From Haliea sp963974125 (GTDB lineage Bacteria > Pseudomonadota > Gammaproteobacteria > Pseudomonadales > Halieaceae): a stretch of 64,000 nucleotides of DNA. The stretch's first letter is position 1; the number at the start of each line of letters is the position of its first letter. Location of the stretch: NCBI GenBank assembly GCA_963974125.1, contig CAXBCH010000001.1, positions 124,001-188,000 of the forward strand. The letters are read 5' to 3'. Under the pieces are notes generated by a model. That model did not search any database. It was not told the DNA's origin and saw only the letters and a list, made by a program, of their open reading frames with translations. The position numbers were made by a program, and so were the translations under genes. Below are positions 33,174-42,042 of this stretch, in pieces.

Positions 33174-34550
33174 TCAGGAAAAGAAGCCGAAGCCGACCGC
33201 GAACAGTTTCTCCACGGCCGAGATCTTGTTGCGGTCCAGCAGGAACAGCACCACGTGGTCCCCGGCCTCCACCACCACGTGCCGGTGCGCGATCAGTACC
33301 TCGTCGCCGCGGACAATGGCGCCGATGGTGACCCCGTCCGGGAGCGTGATCTCGTCCAGGCGCCGCCCCACTACCCGGGAGGAGTAGGTGTCACCGCGGG
33401 CGGTGACCTCAATGGCCTCCGCGGCACCGCGGCGCAGGGAGTGCACGTTGCTGATGTCGCCGCGCCGGACGTGGGTCAGGAGGCTGCCGATGGTGATCTG
33501 CTGGGGTGAAATGGCGATGTCGATCTCGTCCCCGACCAGGTCGGCATAGGCGGGGTTGGTGATCAGGGTGATGACTTTTTTCGCGCCCATGCGCTTGGCC
33601 AGCATCGACATCATGATGTTGGACTCGTCGTTGTTGGTCAGGGCGCAGAACACGTCGGTGGCCTCGATATTCTCCGAGGACAGCAGCTGCGGCTCGGAGG
33701 CGCTGCCGTGGAGGACGATCGCGTGCTTGAGGGATTCCGACAGCAACCGGCAGCGGGGATAGGACTGCTCGATGACCTTGACCTGGTAGCGCCCCTCGAT
33801 GCTCTGGGCCAGGGTGGCGCCGATGTTGCCGCCACCGGCAATCATCACCCGGTGGTAGGGCTTGTCGACCTTGCGCAGCTCCGACATCACCTTGCGGATG
33901 TCCTTGCGCGCGGCGATGAAGAAAACTTCGTCATCGGCCTCCACCACCGTGTCGCCCTCGGGAATGATGGCGCGGTCGCGGCGGAAGATGGCGGCCACCC
34001 GGGTATCGACCCGGGGCATGTGCTTGCGAATGTCCTGCAGCTCGTGACCGACGATGGGGCCGCCGTGGTAGGCGCGCACGGCGACCAGCTGAATCCGCCC
34101 TTCCGCAAAGTCCAGCACCTGCAGCGCGCCCGGGTTGGCGATCAATTCGACGATGGCCTTGGTCACCAGCTGCTCGGGGCCAATGATGACATCCACCGGC
34201 ACATTGTCAGGGGTGAACAGGCGCTCCTGGTAGGCGAGGTAATTGGGTGAGCGCACCCGGGAGATCTTGGTCGGGGTGTTGAACAGCGAGTGGGCAATCT
34301 GGCAGGCCATCATGTTGATTTCGTCGCTGTTGGTAACGGCGATCAACATGTCCGCGTCCTCGGCGCCCGCCTGGTAGAGGACGTCGGGATGCGAGGCGCC
34401 GCCGGTGACGGTGCCGATGTCGAGCCGGTCCTGCAGTTCCCGCAGGCGATCACCATCCGTGTCCACGACGGTAATGTCGTTCTGTTCGTTGGCGAGGTGT
34501 TCGGCAAGGGTGCCGCCGACCTGCCCTGCGCCGAGAATGATGATCTTCAT
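33174..34550 (-). CDS. trkA: Trk potassium transporter regulatory protein TrkA
   Basis: A 458-residue NAD-binding K+ uptake regulator with two tandem RCK halves. The first Rossmann motif is GAGQVGGTLAEHL at the N-terminus; the second is GGGNIGATLAQSIEG, about 230 residues later. Each RCK_N domain is followed by an RCK_C domain. It binds NADH/ATP and gates TrkH. It is encoded between rsmB and trkH. Confidence 0.96.
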   Translation of the reverse strand: MKIIILGAGQVGGTLAEHLANEQNDITVVDTDGDRLRELQDRLDIGTVTGGASHPDVLYQAGAEDADMLIAVTNSDEINMMACQIAHSLFNTPTKISRVRSPNYLAYQERLFTPDNVPVDVIIGPEQLVTKAIVELIANPGALQVLDFAEGRIQLVAVRAYHGGPIVGHELQDIRKHMPRVDTRVAAIFRRDRAIIPEGDTVVEADDEVFFIAARKDIRKVMSELRKVDKPYHRVMIAGGGNIGATLAQSIEGRYQVKVIEQSYPRCRLLSESLKHAIVLHGSASEPQLLSSENIEATDVFCALTNNDESNIMMSMLAKRMGAKKVITLITNPAYADLVGDEIDIAISPQQITIGSLLTHVRRGDISNVHSLRRGAAEAIEVTARGDTYSSRVVGRRLDEITLPDGVTIGAIVRGDEVLIAHRHVVVEAGDHVVLFLLDRNKISAVEKLFAVGFGFFS

Positions 34551-34646
34551 TGCTGGGGTGCTTCCCCTGGGATTTTCTGCACCTTAATGAAAAGGCCGGA
34601 GGATTGTAAGTGGCGGCTGCCGAAATAGTGCACTGCGCAGCCGGCC

Positions 34647-35936
34647 TCAGTGGCGCCGTTGCAGGAGGCTGAAAAACAGCCCGTCTGGCCCCGCACTCGC
34701 CGGCAGCAGTTGCACGCCGTGTGCGCGTATCTCGCCGGGGATGTCGAGGGTCTGCAGTTCAGCGTCCCCGGTGGCGGCGAGGAAGCGCTGGATCACGGCG
34801 CTGTTTTCCGCTTCCAGCACCGAGCAGGTGACGTACAGCAGTGTGCCCCCGGGCTGCAACAGCGGCCAGAGGCCCTGCAGGATCCACAGCTGCTGCGCCG
34901 CCAGCGTGGCGATGTCATCTGCTCGACGCAACAGCTTGACGTCCGGGTGACGGCGAATCACACCGCTGGCGGAACAGGGAGCATCCACCAGAATCCGGTC
35001 AAATCGCCGTTCCTGCAGGGAGGCCGGTGGCGCGGTGGCATTGCCCTGCAGCACCTCCGCCTGTAGTGACAGCCGCTGCAGGTTGTCGCGGACCCGCTGC
35101 AGCCGGGAGGCATCGACATCCATGGCCGTCAGGGCGATGCCGGGTTCCAGCTCCAGCAGGTGGCAGGCCTTGCCGCCGGGTGCGGCGCAGGCATCCAGCA
35201 CCCGCTCGCCGGCACGGGCGCCCAGCAGGTGTGCCGCCAGTTGCGCGGCTTCATCCTGCACGCTGGCCTGCCCTGCGGCGAAGCCCGGCAATGCCGCCAC
35301 ATCGACAGCCCGCTGCAGGTAAATCGCCTCCGGTGCCAGTTGCCCCGCGGTGGCCGCAATGTCAGCGGCCGCCAGTGCCGCCAGGTAGTCCTCGCGGCTG
35401 CCGAGACGGCGGTTGACCCTGAGTACCATCGGCGGCTGCTCGTTGTTGGCTGCCATGATCGCATCCGCCCGCTCCGGCCAGTCGCGCTGCAGGGCGTCAA
35501 ACAGCCACTGCGGGTGCGCCGCGACCGCCGCGGGAGACAGCTTGCCCACCAGCTGCTGCCGCTGCCGCAGATAGCTGCGCAGCACCGCGTTGCACAGCCC
35601 CTTGGCCCAGATCTTGTGCAATGTCCGGGTGGCGGCCACGGTGGCGGCGACCGCGGCGTGGTCCGGCACCCGGGTTTCCTCCAGCTGGTACAGGCCCAGC
35701 AGCAGCAGCGCCTCGATGTCGCGGTCGCGATTCTTCAGCGGCTTGCTCAACAACTGCTGTAGCTGCGGTTGCAGTCGCGGATAGTGGCGCAGGGTTCCGT
35801 AGCACAGCTGCTGCAGCAGCCCCCGGTCACGCTCGGCAACGGTTTCCAGCGCGGCCGGCAATAGCTGGTTCAGGGAGCCACCCTCCAGTACGCCGGCTAT
35901 CGCGAGCGCTGCCGCCGCCCGCGTATCGGTAGTCAT
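34647..35936 (-). CDS. rsmB: 16S rRNA (cytosine-967-C5)-methyltransferase RsmB
   Basis: A 429-residue protein with an N-terminal NusB-like helical domain (about 1-130) and a C-terminal Rossmann methyltransferase. The SAM motif is DACAAPGGKACHLLEL; the catalytic cysteines sit in VDAPCSASGVIRRHPD and VTCSVLEAENSAV, both normal for m5C RNA methyltransferases. It methylates C967 of 16S rRNA with S-adenosylmethionine. Its start overlaps the fmt stop (ATGA), so it is translationally coupled. Length is normal. Confidence 0.95.
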   Translation of the reverse strand: MTTDTRAAAALAIAGVLEGGSLNQLLPAALETVAERDRGLLQQLCYGTLRHYPRLQPQLQQLLSKPLKNRDRDIEALLLLGLYQLEETRVPDHAAVAATVAATRTLHKIWAKGLCNAVLRSYLRQRQQLVGKLSPAAVAAHPQWLFDALQRDWPERADAIMAANNEQPPMVLRVNRRLGSREDYLAALAAADIAATAGQLAPEAIYLQRAVDVAALPGFAAGQASVQDEAAQLAAHLLGARAGERVLDACAAPGGKACHLLELEPGIALTAMDVDASRLQRVRDNLQRLSLQAEVLQGNATAPPASLQERRFDRILVDAPCSASGVIRRHPDVKLLRRADDIATLAAQQLWILQGLWPLLQPGGTLLYVTCSVLEAENSAVIQRFLAATGDAELQTLDIPGEIRAHGVQLLPASAGPDGLFFSLLQRRH

Positions 35937-36922
35937 GAGCGGGCTTCCTGCGCTGCGGCGGGCTCAAAGCGACTGCCGGGCAGGAACAGCGCACTCCGCG
36001 CATTGAGTAGTTCGGCGGCCGGCAGGGCCCTGCCGCCGGGCAGCTGCAACTGCCGGATGCGGAGGACGCCCTCGCCGCAGGCGACCCGGATGCCCTCGCG
36101 GTCGGCACCGAGTATCGTACCCGGGCTGGCGTTTGCCACCGGCGCTGCCGGGAGCTCCGCGCTTGCCTCCCAGATTCGCACCCTTTCGCCGCCGAGGATG
36201 CCGTAGCAGACCGGGAACGGGTTGAACGCAGCTACCGCCCTGGCCAGTTCCGCTGCGCTGCGGTTCCAGTCCAGGGCCGCTTCCGACTTGTCGATCTTGT
36301 GGGCGTAGGTGGCACCGGCGTCATCCTGCGCGGTGGCCGCCTCGCGACAGGCCGGCAGGTGGTCGAGTACCTGCAGCAACAGGGGGGGGCCGATTGCGGC
36401 GAGCTGGTTGTGCAACATGCCGGCGCTGGTGCCGGGTGTGATCGGCAGTCTCGCCTCTGCCAGCATGGCACCGGTATCCAGCCCCGCGTCCATCTGCATG
36501 ATGGTGATGCCGGTCTCGTTGTCCCCGGCCTCGATGGCGCGCTGGATGGGCGCCGCACCGCGCCAGCGTGGCAGCAGCGAGGCATGGACGTTGATACAGC
36601 CCAGACGGGGCGCGTCCAGCACCGCCTGCGGCAGGATCAGCCCGTAGGCCACCACCACCATGACATCCGCAGCCCACGCCGCAAGCTCGGCCTGGGCGGC
36701 GGCAGTCCGCAGGCTGGCGGGCTGCAGTACCGGGATCCCCGCCGCGAGGGCGACCTCCTTGACCGGGCTGGCGTGCAGTTTCTTGCCGCGGCCGGCCGGG
36801 CGGTCCGGCTGGGTGTAGACGGCAATGACGTCATGGCGGCTGGCCAGCAGGGCTTGCAGGTGGGTGGCGGCAAAATCGGGCGTGCCGGCAAAGATCAGGC
36901 GTAACGGTTCACCGGCCACCAC
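35933..36922 (-). CDS. fmt: Methionyl-tRNA formyltransferase
   Basis: A 329-residue enzyme that formylates initiator Met-tRNA with 10-formyl-tetrahydrofolate. The N-terminal LRLIFAGTPDFAATHLQAL, the folate/catalytic INVHASLLPRWRGAAPI stretch and the later MDAGLDTGAML loop are all present, followed by the C-terminal OB domain. The start is GTG at 36922, directly abutting the def stop. It is paired with def, as usual, because deformylation reverses its effect. A G8 run lies in the gene at 36382-36389. Confidence 0.96.
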   Translation of the reverse strand: MVAGEPLRLIFAGTPDFAATHLQALLASRHDVIAVYTQPDRPAGRGKKLHASPVKEVALAAGIPVLQPASLRTAAAQAELAAWAADVMVVVAYGLILPQAVLDAPRLGCINVHASLLPRWRGAAPIQRAIEAGDNETGITIMQMDAGLDTGAMLAEARLPITPGTSAGMLHNQLAAIGPPLLLQVLDHLPACREAATAQDDAGATYAHKIDKSEAALDWNRSAAELARAVAAFNPFPVCYGILGGERVRIWEASAELPAAPVANASPGTILGADREGIRVACGEGVLRIRQLQLPGGRALPAAELLNARSALFLPGSRFEPAAAQEARS

Positions 36923-37429
36923 TCAGGCCTGGCGCCGCTGTTCTTTCTCCAGCTTCCTGCGGATGCGCTGGCGCTTGAGGGGTGAGAGGTAGTCCACGAA
37001 CAGCTTGCCGTCGAGGTGGTCGATTTCATGCTGCAGGCAGATCGCCAGCAAACCCTGCAGTTCGCGGGTGAAGGATTCGCCATCGCGGTCCAGCGCGGTG
37101 ACCGAGATGCGCTGCGGCCGCTGCACGGTTTCGTAGAATCCCGGTACCGAGAGGCAGCCCTCGTCATATTCGCCCAGGTCCGGGTCGAGAACGGTGATTT
37201 CGGGATTGATGAACACCAGCGGCTCGCTGTGATCCTCGCTGACGTCTATCACCAGCAGCCGCTGGTGGACGTTGACCTGGGTTGCCGCGAGTCCGATTCC
37301 CGGTGCCGCGTACATGGTCTCGAACAGGTCGTCGATGAGCGCACGGGTGGCGTCCGTCACCGCGTCTACCGGCTTTGCCCGGGTGCGCAGCCGGGGGTCG
37401 GGGAATTCAAGAATGTCGAGTACTGCCAT
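36923..37429 (-). CDS. def: Peptide deformylase
   Basis: A 168-residue metalloenzyme removing the formyl group from nascent proteins. The three family motifs are intact: GIGLAATQV, EGCLSVPGF (metal Cys) and QHEIDHLDG (HExxH metal ligands). The ATG at 37429 was chosen because it gives the standard N-terminus MAVLDILEFPDPRLR and standard length; the in-frame codon at 37492 would add 21 residues not found in the family. First gene of the def-fmt-rsmB-trkA-trkH operon, divergent from the LysM gene. Confidence 0.96.
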   Translation of the reverse strand: MAVLDILEFPDPRLRTRAKPVDAVTDATRALIDDLFETMYAAPGIGLAATQVNVHQRLLVIDVSEDHSEPLVFINPEITVLDPDLGEYDEGCLSVPGFYETVQRPQRISVTALDRDGESFTRELQGLLAICLQHEIDHLDGKLFVDYLSPLKRQRIRRKLEKEQRRQA

Positions 37430-37645
37430 GGTGTTAGCTGCCTTCGGAGCTGTGCCGGCCGATGGTAAATTAGTCACATTGGGGCTTGCCACGGGCCTAT
37501 GCCCACCGCAAACTGTGGCTATTATATAACTGCTGGCAAGGTAGTGCCCAGCGCCGCCAAGACCGGCTGCGCACTTGTCTGCACGGGGAGATCGCTGGCG
37601 CGGGTTTGGCGGGCGGATGATAACAGGGGCAGGCTGGACAGAATC

Positions 37646-38680
37646 ATGAGAGCAAAGTCTTTTTCGGTTTACCTGGTATTACTCGGGAGCTTGCTGTTCA
37701 GTACCTGGCTGCAGGCCGCGGTGGAACTCAACGAGGACGTGCCGGATACCTATATTGTCAAGAAGGGCGATACGCTCTGGGGCATCTCCGGCATGTACCT
37801 GCGCGAGCCCTGGCGCTGGCCGGAACTCTGGGACGTCAATCCGCAGATAGACAATCCCCACCTGATCTATCCCGGCGATGAACTGTACCTGACCTGGGTC
37901 GATGGCCAGCCCCGCCTCCGGGTCCGGCGCGGCCGCGATATCAAGCTCGAGCCCGGCATGCGTGTGATACCGCTGGATCTGGCCATTCCGGTGATACCGC
38001 TGGACCAGATCGGCTCCTTCCTCAAGCGCCACCTTATTCTCGATGCTGATGAATTGAACAATTCGGCCTATGTGGTGGCTGGCGACCAGGGCCGCCTGAT
38101 CGCCGCTCCCGGCGACCGCGTCTTCGGTCGGGGGCCGTTCCCGGATGGCGAACGCAGTTTCGGCATTTTCCGCGCCGGGGATACCTACCACGACCCCGTT
38201 ACCAATGAACTCCTGGGTTACCAGGCCATGGACATCGGCAACGCGCGGCTCATCAGCAGCAATCGCGATGATGTCACTGAGCTGAACATCACCCGGGTGA
38301 CTGAGGAGGTGCGCGTTGCGGACCGCCTGCTGCCCGTGCGGGAGCGGGTCCTGGATGCGACGTTCCAGCCCCGGGCGCCGGCAGTCGAGATCACTGATGG
38401 CTTCATGATCGCGGTCGACGGCGGCGTCAACCAGATCGGCCAGGGGAATATCGTGGTGCTGAACCGCGGTGAGCGGGATGGCATCGAAGTTGGTCACGTG
38501 CTGGCCATCTACCAGGCCGGCGGTCGTGTCTTCGACGAGGTCGCACGCCAGAACGTGACCCTGCCAGATACCCGCGCCGGCCTGATGATGGTCTTCGAGG
38601 TATTTGAGAAAGCCAGCTATGGACTGGTACTGAGGGCCAGCCGCCCGCTGAAGGTGCTGGACAAGGTAAAGAACCCCTGA
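37646..38680 (+). CDS. LysM peptidoglycan-binding protein, TsaP-like
   Basis: A 344-residue exported protein: a signal peptide (VYLVLLGSLLFSTWLQA), then a LysM domain at about 36-85 (YIVKKGDTLWGISGMYLR ... NPHLIYPGDELYL), then a beta-rich C-terminal region. In Pseudomonas the gene between def and dprA encodes TsaP, a LysM protein that anchors the type IV pilus secretin PilQ to peptidoglycan. The same position, length and domain order here support that role. The ATG at 37646 begins the signal peptide, so the upstream open frame is ignored. It is divergent from def, 216 bp apart. Confidence 0.86.
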   Translation: MRAKSFSVYLVLLGSLLFSTWLQAAVELNEDVPDTYIVKKGDTLWGISGMYLREPWRWPELWDVNPQIDNPHLIYPGDELYLTWVDGQPRLRVRRGRDIKLEPGMRVIPLDLAIPVIPLDQIGSFLKRHLILDADELNNSAYVVAGDQGRLIAAPGDRVFGRGPFPDGERSFGIFRAGDTYHDPVTNELLGYQAMDIGNARLISSNRDDVTELNITRVTEEVRVADRLLPVRERVLDATFQPRAPAVEITDGFMIAVDGGVNQIGQGNIVVLNRGERDGIEVGHVLAIYQAGGRVFDEVARQNVTLPDTRAGLMMVFEVFEKASYGLVLRASRPLKVLDKVKNP

Positions 38681-38754
38681 CAGGACTGCGGCGGCCACGG
38701 AACGGTCGCTGCCGGGGGAGAGAAACGGAACAGACATGACGTCAAGGATGATGT

Positions 38755-39867
38755 ATGGATGCCGCGCACGCCCGGCTGTGCCTGTTGCTGCACAGCCTTC
38801 CCGGTCTCGACAAGCGCCAGCTGCGGCATTGGCTGCAGCATTTTGGCTCCCCCCAGGCCCTCTGGGAAGCAGATTCCGAAGCCCTGGCCGGGACCGCTGC
38901 CGACGCCGCTGCGCTCGCGGACCTGGCCACTGCTCGCCGCTACGGTCGACATCCGCAGGCGCCACGGGATATCGATCGCCAGCTTGACGCCCTGCTCGCC
39001 GTCGGCGGCCGCGTAATCGCCCTGGGGTCGTCCGGCTACCCTCCGCTGCTGGCTGCCATTCACGATCCGCCGCCGTTGTTGTATCTGCGCGGACGCGGGG
39101 AACTGCTGCAGGCGCCCCAGCTCGCCGTCGTCGGCAGTCGCAAGGCCAGCCCGCCCGGCATCCGCTATGCCCGGGAGCTCGCCGCCGCCGCGGTCGGGTC
39201 TGGTCTGACTGTCACCAGCGGCCTGGCGCTGGGCATCGACGGCGCCGCCCATCGCGGCGCATTGGACGCGGGTGGTGCCAGCGTTGCGGTCATGGCTACC
39301 GGTGTCGACTCCATCTACCCCCGACGCCACGACGGGCTGGCCCGGCAGCTGCTGGAAAATGGCTGCCTGGTCAGTGAATTTGCCCCCCTGACGCCGGCGC
39401 TGCCACAGCACTTCCCGGCCCGCAACCGGATCATCAGCGGGCTGGCGCTCGCTGTGCTGGTGGTGGAAGCGGCTTTGCCCAGCGGCTCGCTGATAACCGC
39501 GGGCACTGCTCTGGAGCAGGGGCGGGAAGTATTTGCCGTGCCCTGGTTTCCCGGCCACGCCGGGGGCCGAGGCTGTCTGCGGCTGCTGCGGGATGGCGCG
39601 GCCATGGCAGAGAGCATCGACGACATTCTGGCGGAACTCGGGCCCCTGTTTCAGTGCCAGCTCGAACTCGCGCCGGCGGCTACGGAAACAGCGGCCGACG
39701 CCGCGAACCGGTGCTGGCTTTTGCCCCTGGTAGGTTATGAGGTGGTGACGGTGGACACCCTGGTGCTGGCTTCGGGACGCCCCGTGGCCGAAGTCCTGGC
39801 GGCACTGTCGGCGCTGGAACTCGAAGGCAGAATCGCGCGCCACGGCGGCGGTTATGTCCGCCGCTGA
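38755..39867 (+). CDS. dprA: DNA-processing protein DprA
   Basis: A 370-residue DprA/Smf protein. It has an N-terminal SAM-like domain, a Rossmann fold that starts AVVGSRKASPPGIRYAREL and continues VTSGLALGIDGAAHRGALDAGG, and a C-terminal winged-helix domain (about 310-370). DprA protects incoming single-stranded DNA and loads RecA during natural transformation. AAGGA lies 6 bases before the ATG. It is downstream of the LysM gene, as in Pseudomonas. Confidence 0.95.
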   Translation: MDAAHARLCLLLHSLPGLDKRQLRHWLQHFGSPQALWEADSEALAGTAADAAALADLATARRYGRHPQAPRDIDRQLDALLAVGGRVIALGSSGYPPLLAAIHDPPPLLYLRGRGELLQAPQLAVVGSRKASPPGIRYARELAAAAVGSGLTVTSGLALGIDGAAHRGALDAGGASVAVMATGVDSIYPRRHDGLARQLLENGCLVSEFAPLTPALPQHFPARNRIISGLALAVLVVEAALPSGSLITAGTALEQGREVFAVPWFPGHAGGRGCLRLLRDGAAMAESIDDILAELGPLFQCQLELAPAATETAADAANRCWLLPLVGYEVVTVDTLVLASGRPVAEVLAALSALELEGRIARHGGGYVRR

Positions 39868-39956
39868 AGCAGAATTATCTTGTTCGAATCCCGGGCAGGG
39901 GGTACATTTGCCATCAAACACGATTTTTCATTGATTTCAAGGAATAGGGTGGAAAA

Positions 39957-40727
39957 ATGTTAAATACACTGGGGAAGAAAGTCCTGTTTGGCGGTGTCGT
40001 CTTGTTGGGCGTCACGCTTGAGGCCGCTGCGCAGGCACGGCCCAATCTCATGTTCTGCGGCAGCAGCCAAAGAACAGGGGCGGACCTGTATTCGGGCATC
40101 ACGGCACTCAATGAGGTTTCCAGCTGTACTCCCGATGCGGATACCCAGGCGCTGCTGGTCACGCGCAGTGGTTCTGTTGCGGGCAACGGGGCTGCGTGGC
40201 TGGCGTACCTCAATGCCGGCGGCATTATCATCACTGAACACACGAATCCGGAGGCTGTCTATAACGAGATTTATACCACTGCTTACACGAGTGAGTTTGT
40301 TGGTGAATGCCAGGATAACGTGATGCCATCGACCATCCTCAATCCCTCAGACCCCTTCTGGCTGGCGAATCCCCTGGCGCCGGTGGGTCCCTCCGAAGAC
40401 AGCTGCGGTTCCGACCTGCAGGACGTTGTCGACGGTGAAGGCGGCGCCGTGGTGGCGCTTGGTGCCCGTACCCCGGACGGCACCGTGTCCCTTGCCTACA
40501 GGAGCCAGGGCAGCGGCGTACTCTTTCTTTCCGGCGCGGACTGGCAGGATAACGAGGCTTCCTACACCGATTCCTCAAGGAGCCTGTTTGGCGGGATGAT
40601 TACGGCCCGTTTCAGTGCTGAACCCAGTGCGCCTCCGGTTCCGGTTCCCGCGTTGCCCCTGTGGCTGCTGGGTATCATGGGCGGCCTGCTGGCAACCTTG
40701 GGACTCAGAAAATTGCGCAAGGCTTGA
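39957..40727 (+). CDS. Secreted protein with C-terminal sorting tail (PEP-CTERM-like)
   Basis: A 256-residue protein with a signal peptide (VLFGGVVLLGVTLEAAAQA) and a C-terminal tail of three parts: a Pro-rich motif PVPVPALP, a hydrophobic helix (LWLLGIMGGLLATLGL) and a basic end RKLRKA. This tripartite tail is the hallmark of exosortase or sortase-like sorting signals (PEP-CTERM and IPTL-CTERM types); which variant, if any, is uncertain. The mature part has paired cysteines (SSCTPD, ECQDN, DSCGSDLQD) and resembles no family I know. GGGTGGA precedes the ATG. A strong terminator follows. Confidence 0.7.
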   Translation: MLNTLGKKVLFGGVVLLGVTLEAAAQARPNLMFCGSSQRTGADLYSGITALNEVSSCTPDADTQALLVTRSGSVAGNGAAWLAYLNAGGIIITEHTNPEAVYNEIYTTAYTSEFVGECQDNVMPSTILNPSDPFWLANPLAPVGPSEDSCGSDLQDVVDGEGGAVVALGARTPDGTVSLAYRSQGSGVLFLSGADWQDNEASYTDSSRSLFGGMITARFSAEPSAPPVPVPALPLWLLGIMGGLLATLGLRKLRKA

Positions 40728-40742
40728 TCCGTCGCCCTGTGA

Positions 40743-40769
40743 AAGCCCGGCACCTGCCGGGCTTTTTTT
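40743..40769 (+). terminator. Rho-independent terminator
   Basis: AAGCCCGGC-ACCT-GCCGGGCTT followed by a run of seven T. A near-perfect 9-bp stem with a 4-base loop, ending the transcript of the secreted protein gene. Confidence 0.95.
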
Positions 40770-40900
40770 GTCGAGTGCCTGCCGGCTGTGGAGCGGGTCC
40801 TTCGTAGTGCGTCCCGCCGCCGCGGGCTTGCCAGAGGCGGACCAAGCCGGTAAATTTCGCCCCTTTCCCGCTACTGCGCCGCGCGCACCAGGAGCCAACC

Positions 40901-41404
40901 ATGAGCAAACCCTTTGTCGCCATCGTCATGGGTTCGGATTCAGACCTGCCGGTCATGGAAGCCAGCTTTGCCGTGCTGCGTTCCTTTGGCATTCCTTTCG
41001 AGGCCCGTATCACCTCCGCCCACCGCACGCCCGAGGTGACCAAGGCCTTTATCCAGGATGCCGAGGCGCGCGGCTGTGCGGTTTTCATCGCAGCGGCGGG
41101 CATGGCTGCCCACCTGGCTGGCGCGGTGTCAGCCACCACCGTCAAGCCGGTGATCGGGGTGCCGATGAATTCGTCCCTGGACGGGCTCGACGCTCTCCTG
41201 TCGACAGTGCAGATGCCGGCCGGGATTCCGGTGGCCTCGGTCGCCATCGGCAAGGCGGGCGCCAAGAACGCCGCCTACCTGGCGGCGCAGATACTTGCGG
41301 TCGCAGACCCGGACCTCGAGCGCCAGCTCCGGGATGAGCGCGCGGCCAATGCCGAGGCGATCCGGGCCAAGGACGAGGCCCTGCAGGACTCCCTGCGGAG
41401 CTGA
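40901..41404 (+). CDS. purE: N5-carboxyaminoimidazole ribonucleotide mutase
   Basis: A 167-residue PurE converting N5-CAIR to CAIR in purine synthesis. The N-terminal IVMGSDSDLPVMEA, the SAHRTP motif (ITSAHRTPEVTKAF) and the FIAAAGMAAHLAGAVSA segment with the conserved Gly-rich substrate loop are present. AGGAG lies 6 bases upstream of the ATG. Its usual partner purK is not adjacent; tsaC follows two bases after the stop. Confidence 0.95.
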   Translation: MSKPFVAIVMGSDSDLPVMEASFAVLRSFGIPFEARITSAHRTPEVTKAFIQDAEARGCAVFIAAAGMAAHLAGAVSATTVKPVIGVPMNSSLDGLDALLSTVQMPAGIPVASVAIGKAGAKNAAYLAAQILAVADPDLERQLRDERAANAEAIRAKDEALQDSLRS

Positions 41405-41406
41405 TA

Positions 41407-41964
41407 TTGCCTTCCACCCTGCAATTGCGGGCCGCGGTTCGCGCCCTCGCCGAGGGAGGCGTTATCGCCTGCCCGACCGAGGCTGTCTGGGGCCTGAGTT
41501 GTGACCCCGACAACCCGGATGCCGTGGCGCGCCTGCTCCATCTCAAGCAGCGCCCGGTGGAGAAGGGGCTGATTCTGGTGGCGGCGGAGGTCGCTCAGCT
41601 GGCCCCCCTGCTTGAGGGGCTCACCGAAGCCCAGCGCAGTAAACTTGCACTGTCCTGGCCCGGGCCGTCGACCTGGCTGCTGCCCCACCATGATCTTGTT
41701 CCCCCCTGGATTCATGGTGGTCATGCAAAGGTTGCAGTGAGAGTAAGTGCTCACAAAGGTGTCGCTGCCCTGTGCCGGGCCTGGGGCGGTGCGCTGGTCT
41801 CGACCTCTGCCAACCCGGCCGGTAGCCGCCCCGCTACTGCGCAGTTCCAGGTGGAGCGCTACTTCCACGGCCAGCTCGATGCGGTACTGCCGGGGGCGCT
41901 GGGAGGCGCCAGCAGACCCACGGTCATTCGCGACCTGCTCACGGACCAGGTGCTGCGGTCCTGA
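41407..41964 (+). CDS. tsaC: Threonylcarbamoyl-AMP synthase TsaC
   Basis: A 185-residue YrdC-fold enzyme that makes threonylcarbamoyl-AMP for the t6A37 tRNA modification. It shows GGVIACPTEAVWGLSCDP, the KQRPVEKGLILVAAE loop and the SWPGPSTWLLP and VSTSANPAG segments. The start is TTG with GGAG 6 bases upstream, two bases after the purE stop. Length is that of the short TsaC type, not the Sua5 type. TsaC requires TsaB, TsaD and TsaE, which lie elsewhere. Confidence 0.94.
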   Translation: MPSTLQLRAAVRALAEGGVIACPTEAVWGLSCDPDNPDAVARLLHLKQRPVEKGLILVAAEVAQLAPLLEGLTEAQRSKLALSWPGPSTWLLPHHDLVPPWIHGGHAKVAVRVSAHKGVAALCRAWGGALVSTSANPAGSRPATAQFQVERYFHGQLDAVLPGALGGASRPTVIRDLLTDQVLRS

Positions 41965-42003
41965 GCTCTCCCCCATGCTGGTGTTCAGCTGCGGTGGCAT
42001 GCG

Positions 42004-42009
42004 TATAAT
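42004..42009 (+). promoter_or_regulatory. Perfect -10 element upstream of hemF
   Basis: TATAAT matches the sigma-70 -10 consensus and lies 34 bp before the hemF ATG. A good -35 is not evident; GTGTTC at 41981-41986 has a 17-bp spacer. The match is good but unconfirmed. Confidence 0.5.
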
Positions 42010-42042
42010 GGCGCGCGAACAGCAGCAGTCATCGGAAAGACC

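Noticed and set aside
36382..36389. G8 run in fmt as a contingency tract
   Set aside because: fmt is a housekeeping gene in frame with all motifs intact.
41965..42042. A small leader peptide upstream of hemF
   Set aside because: No open frame with a ribosome-binding site; only a -10 element is convincing.
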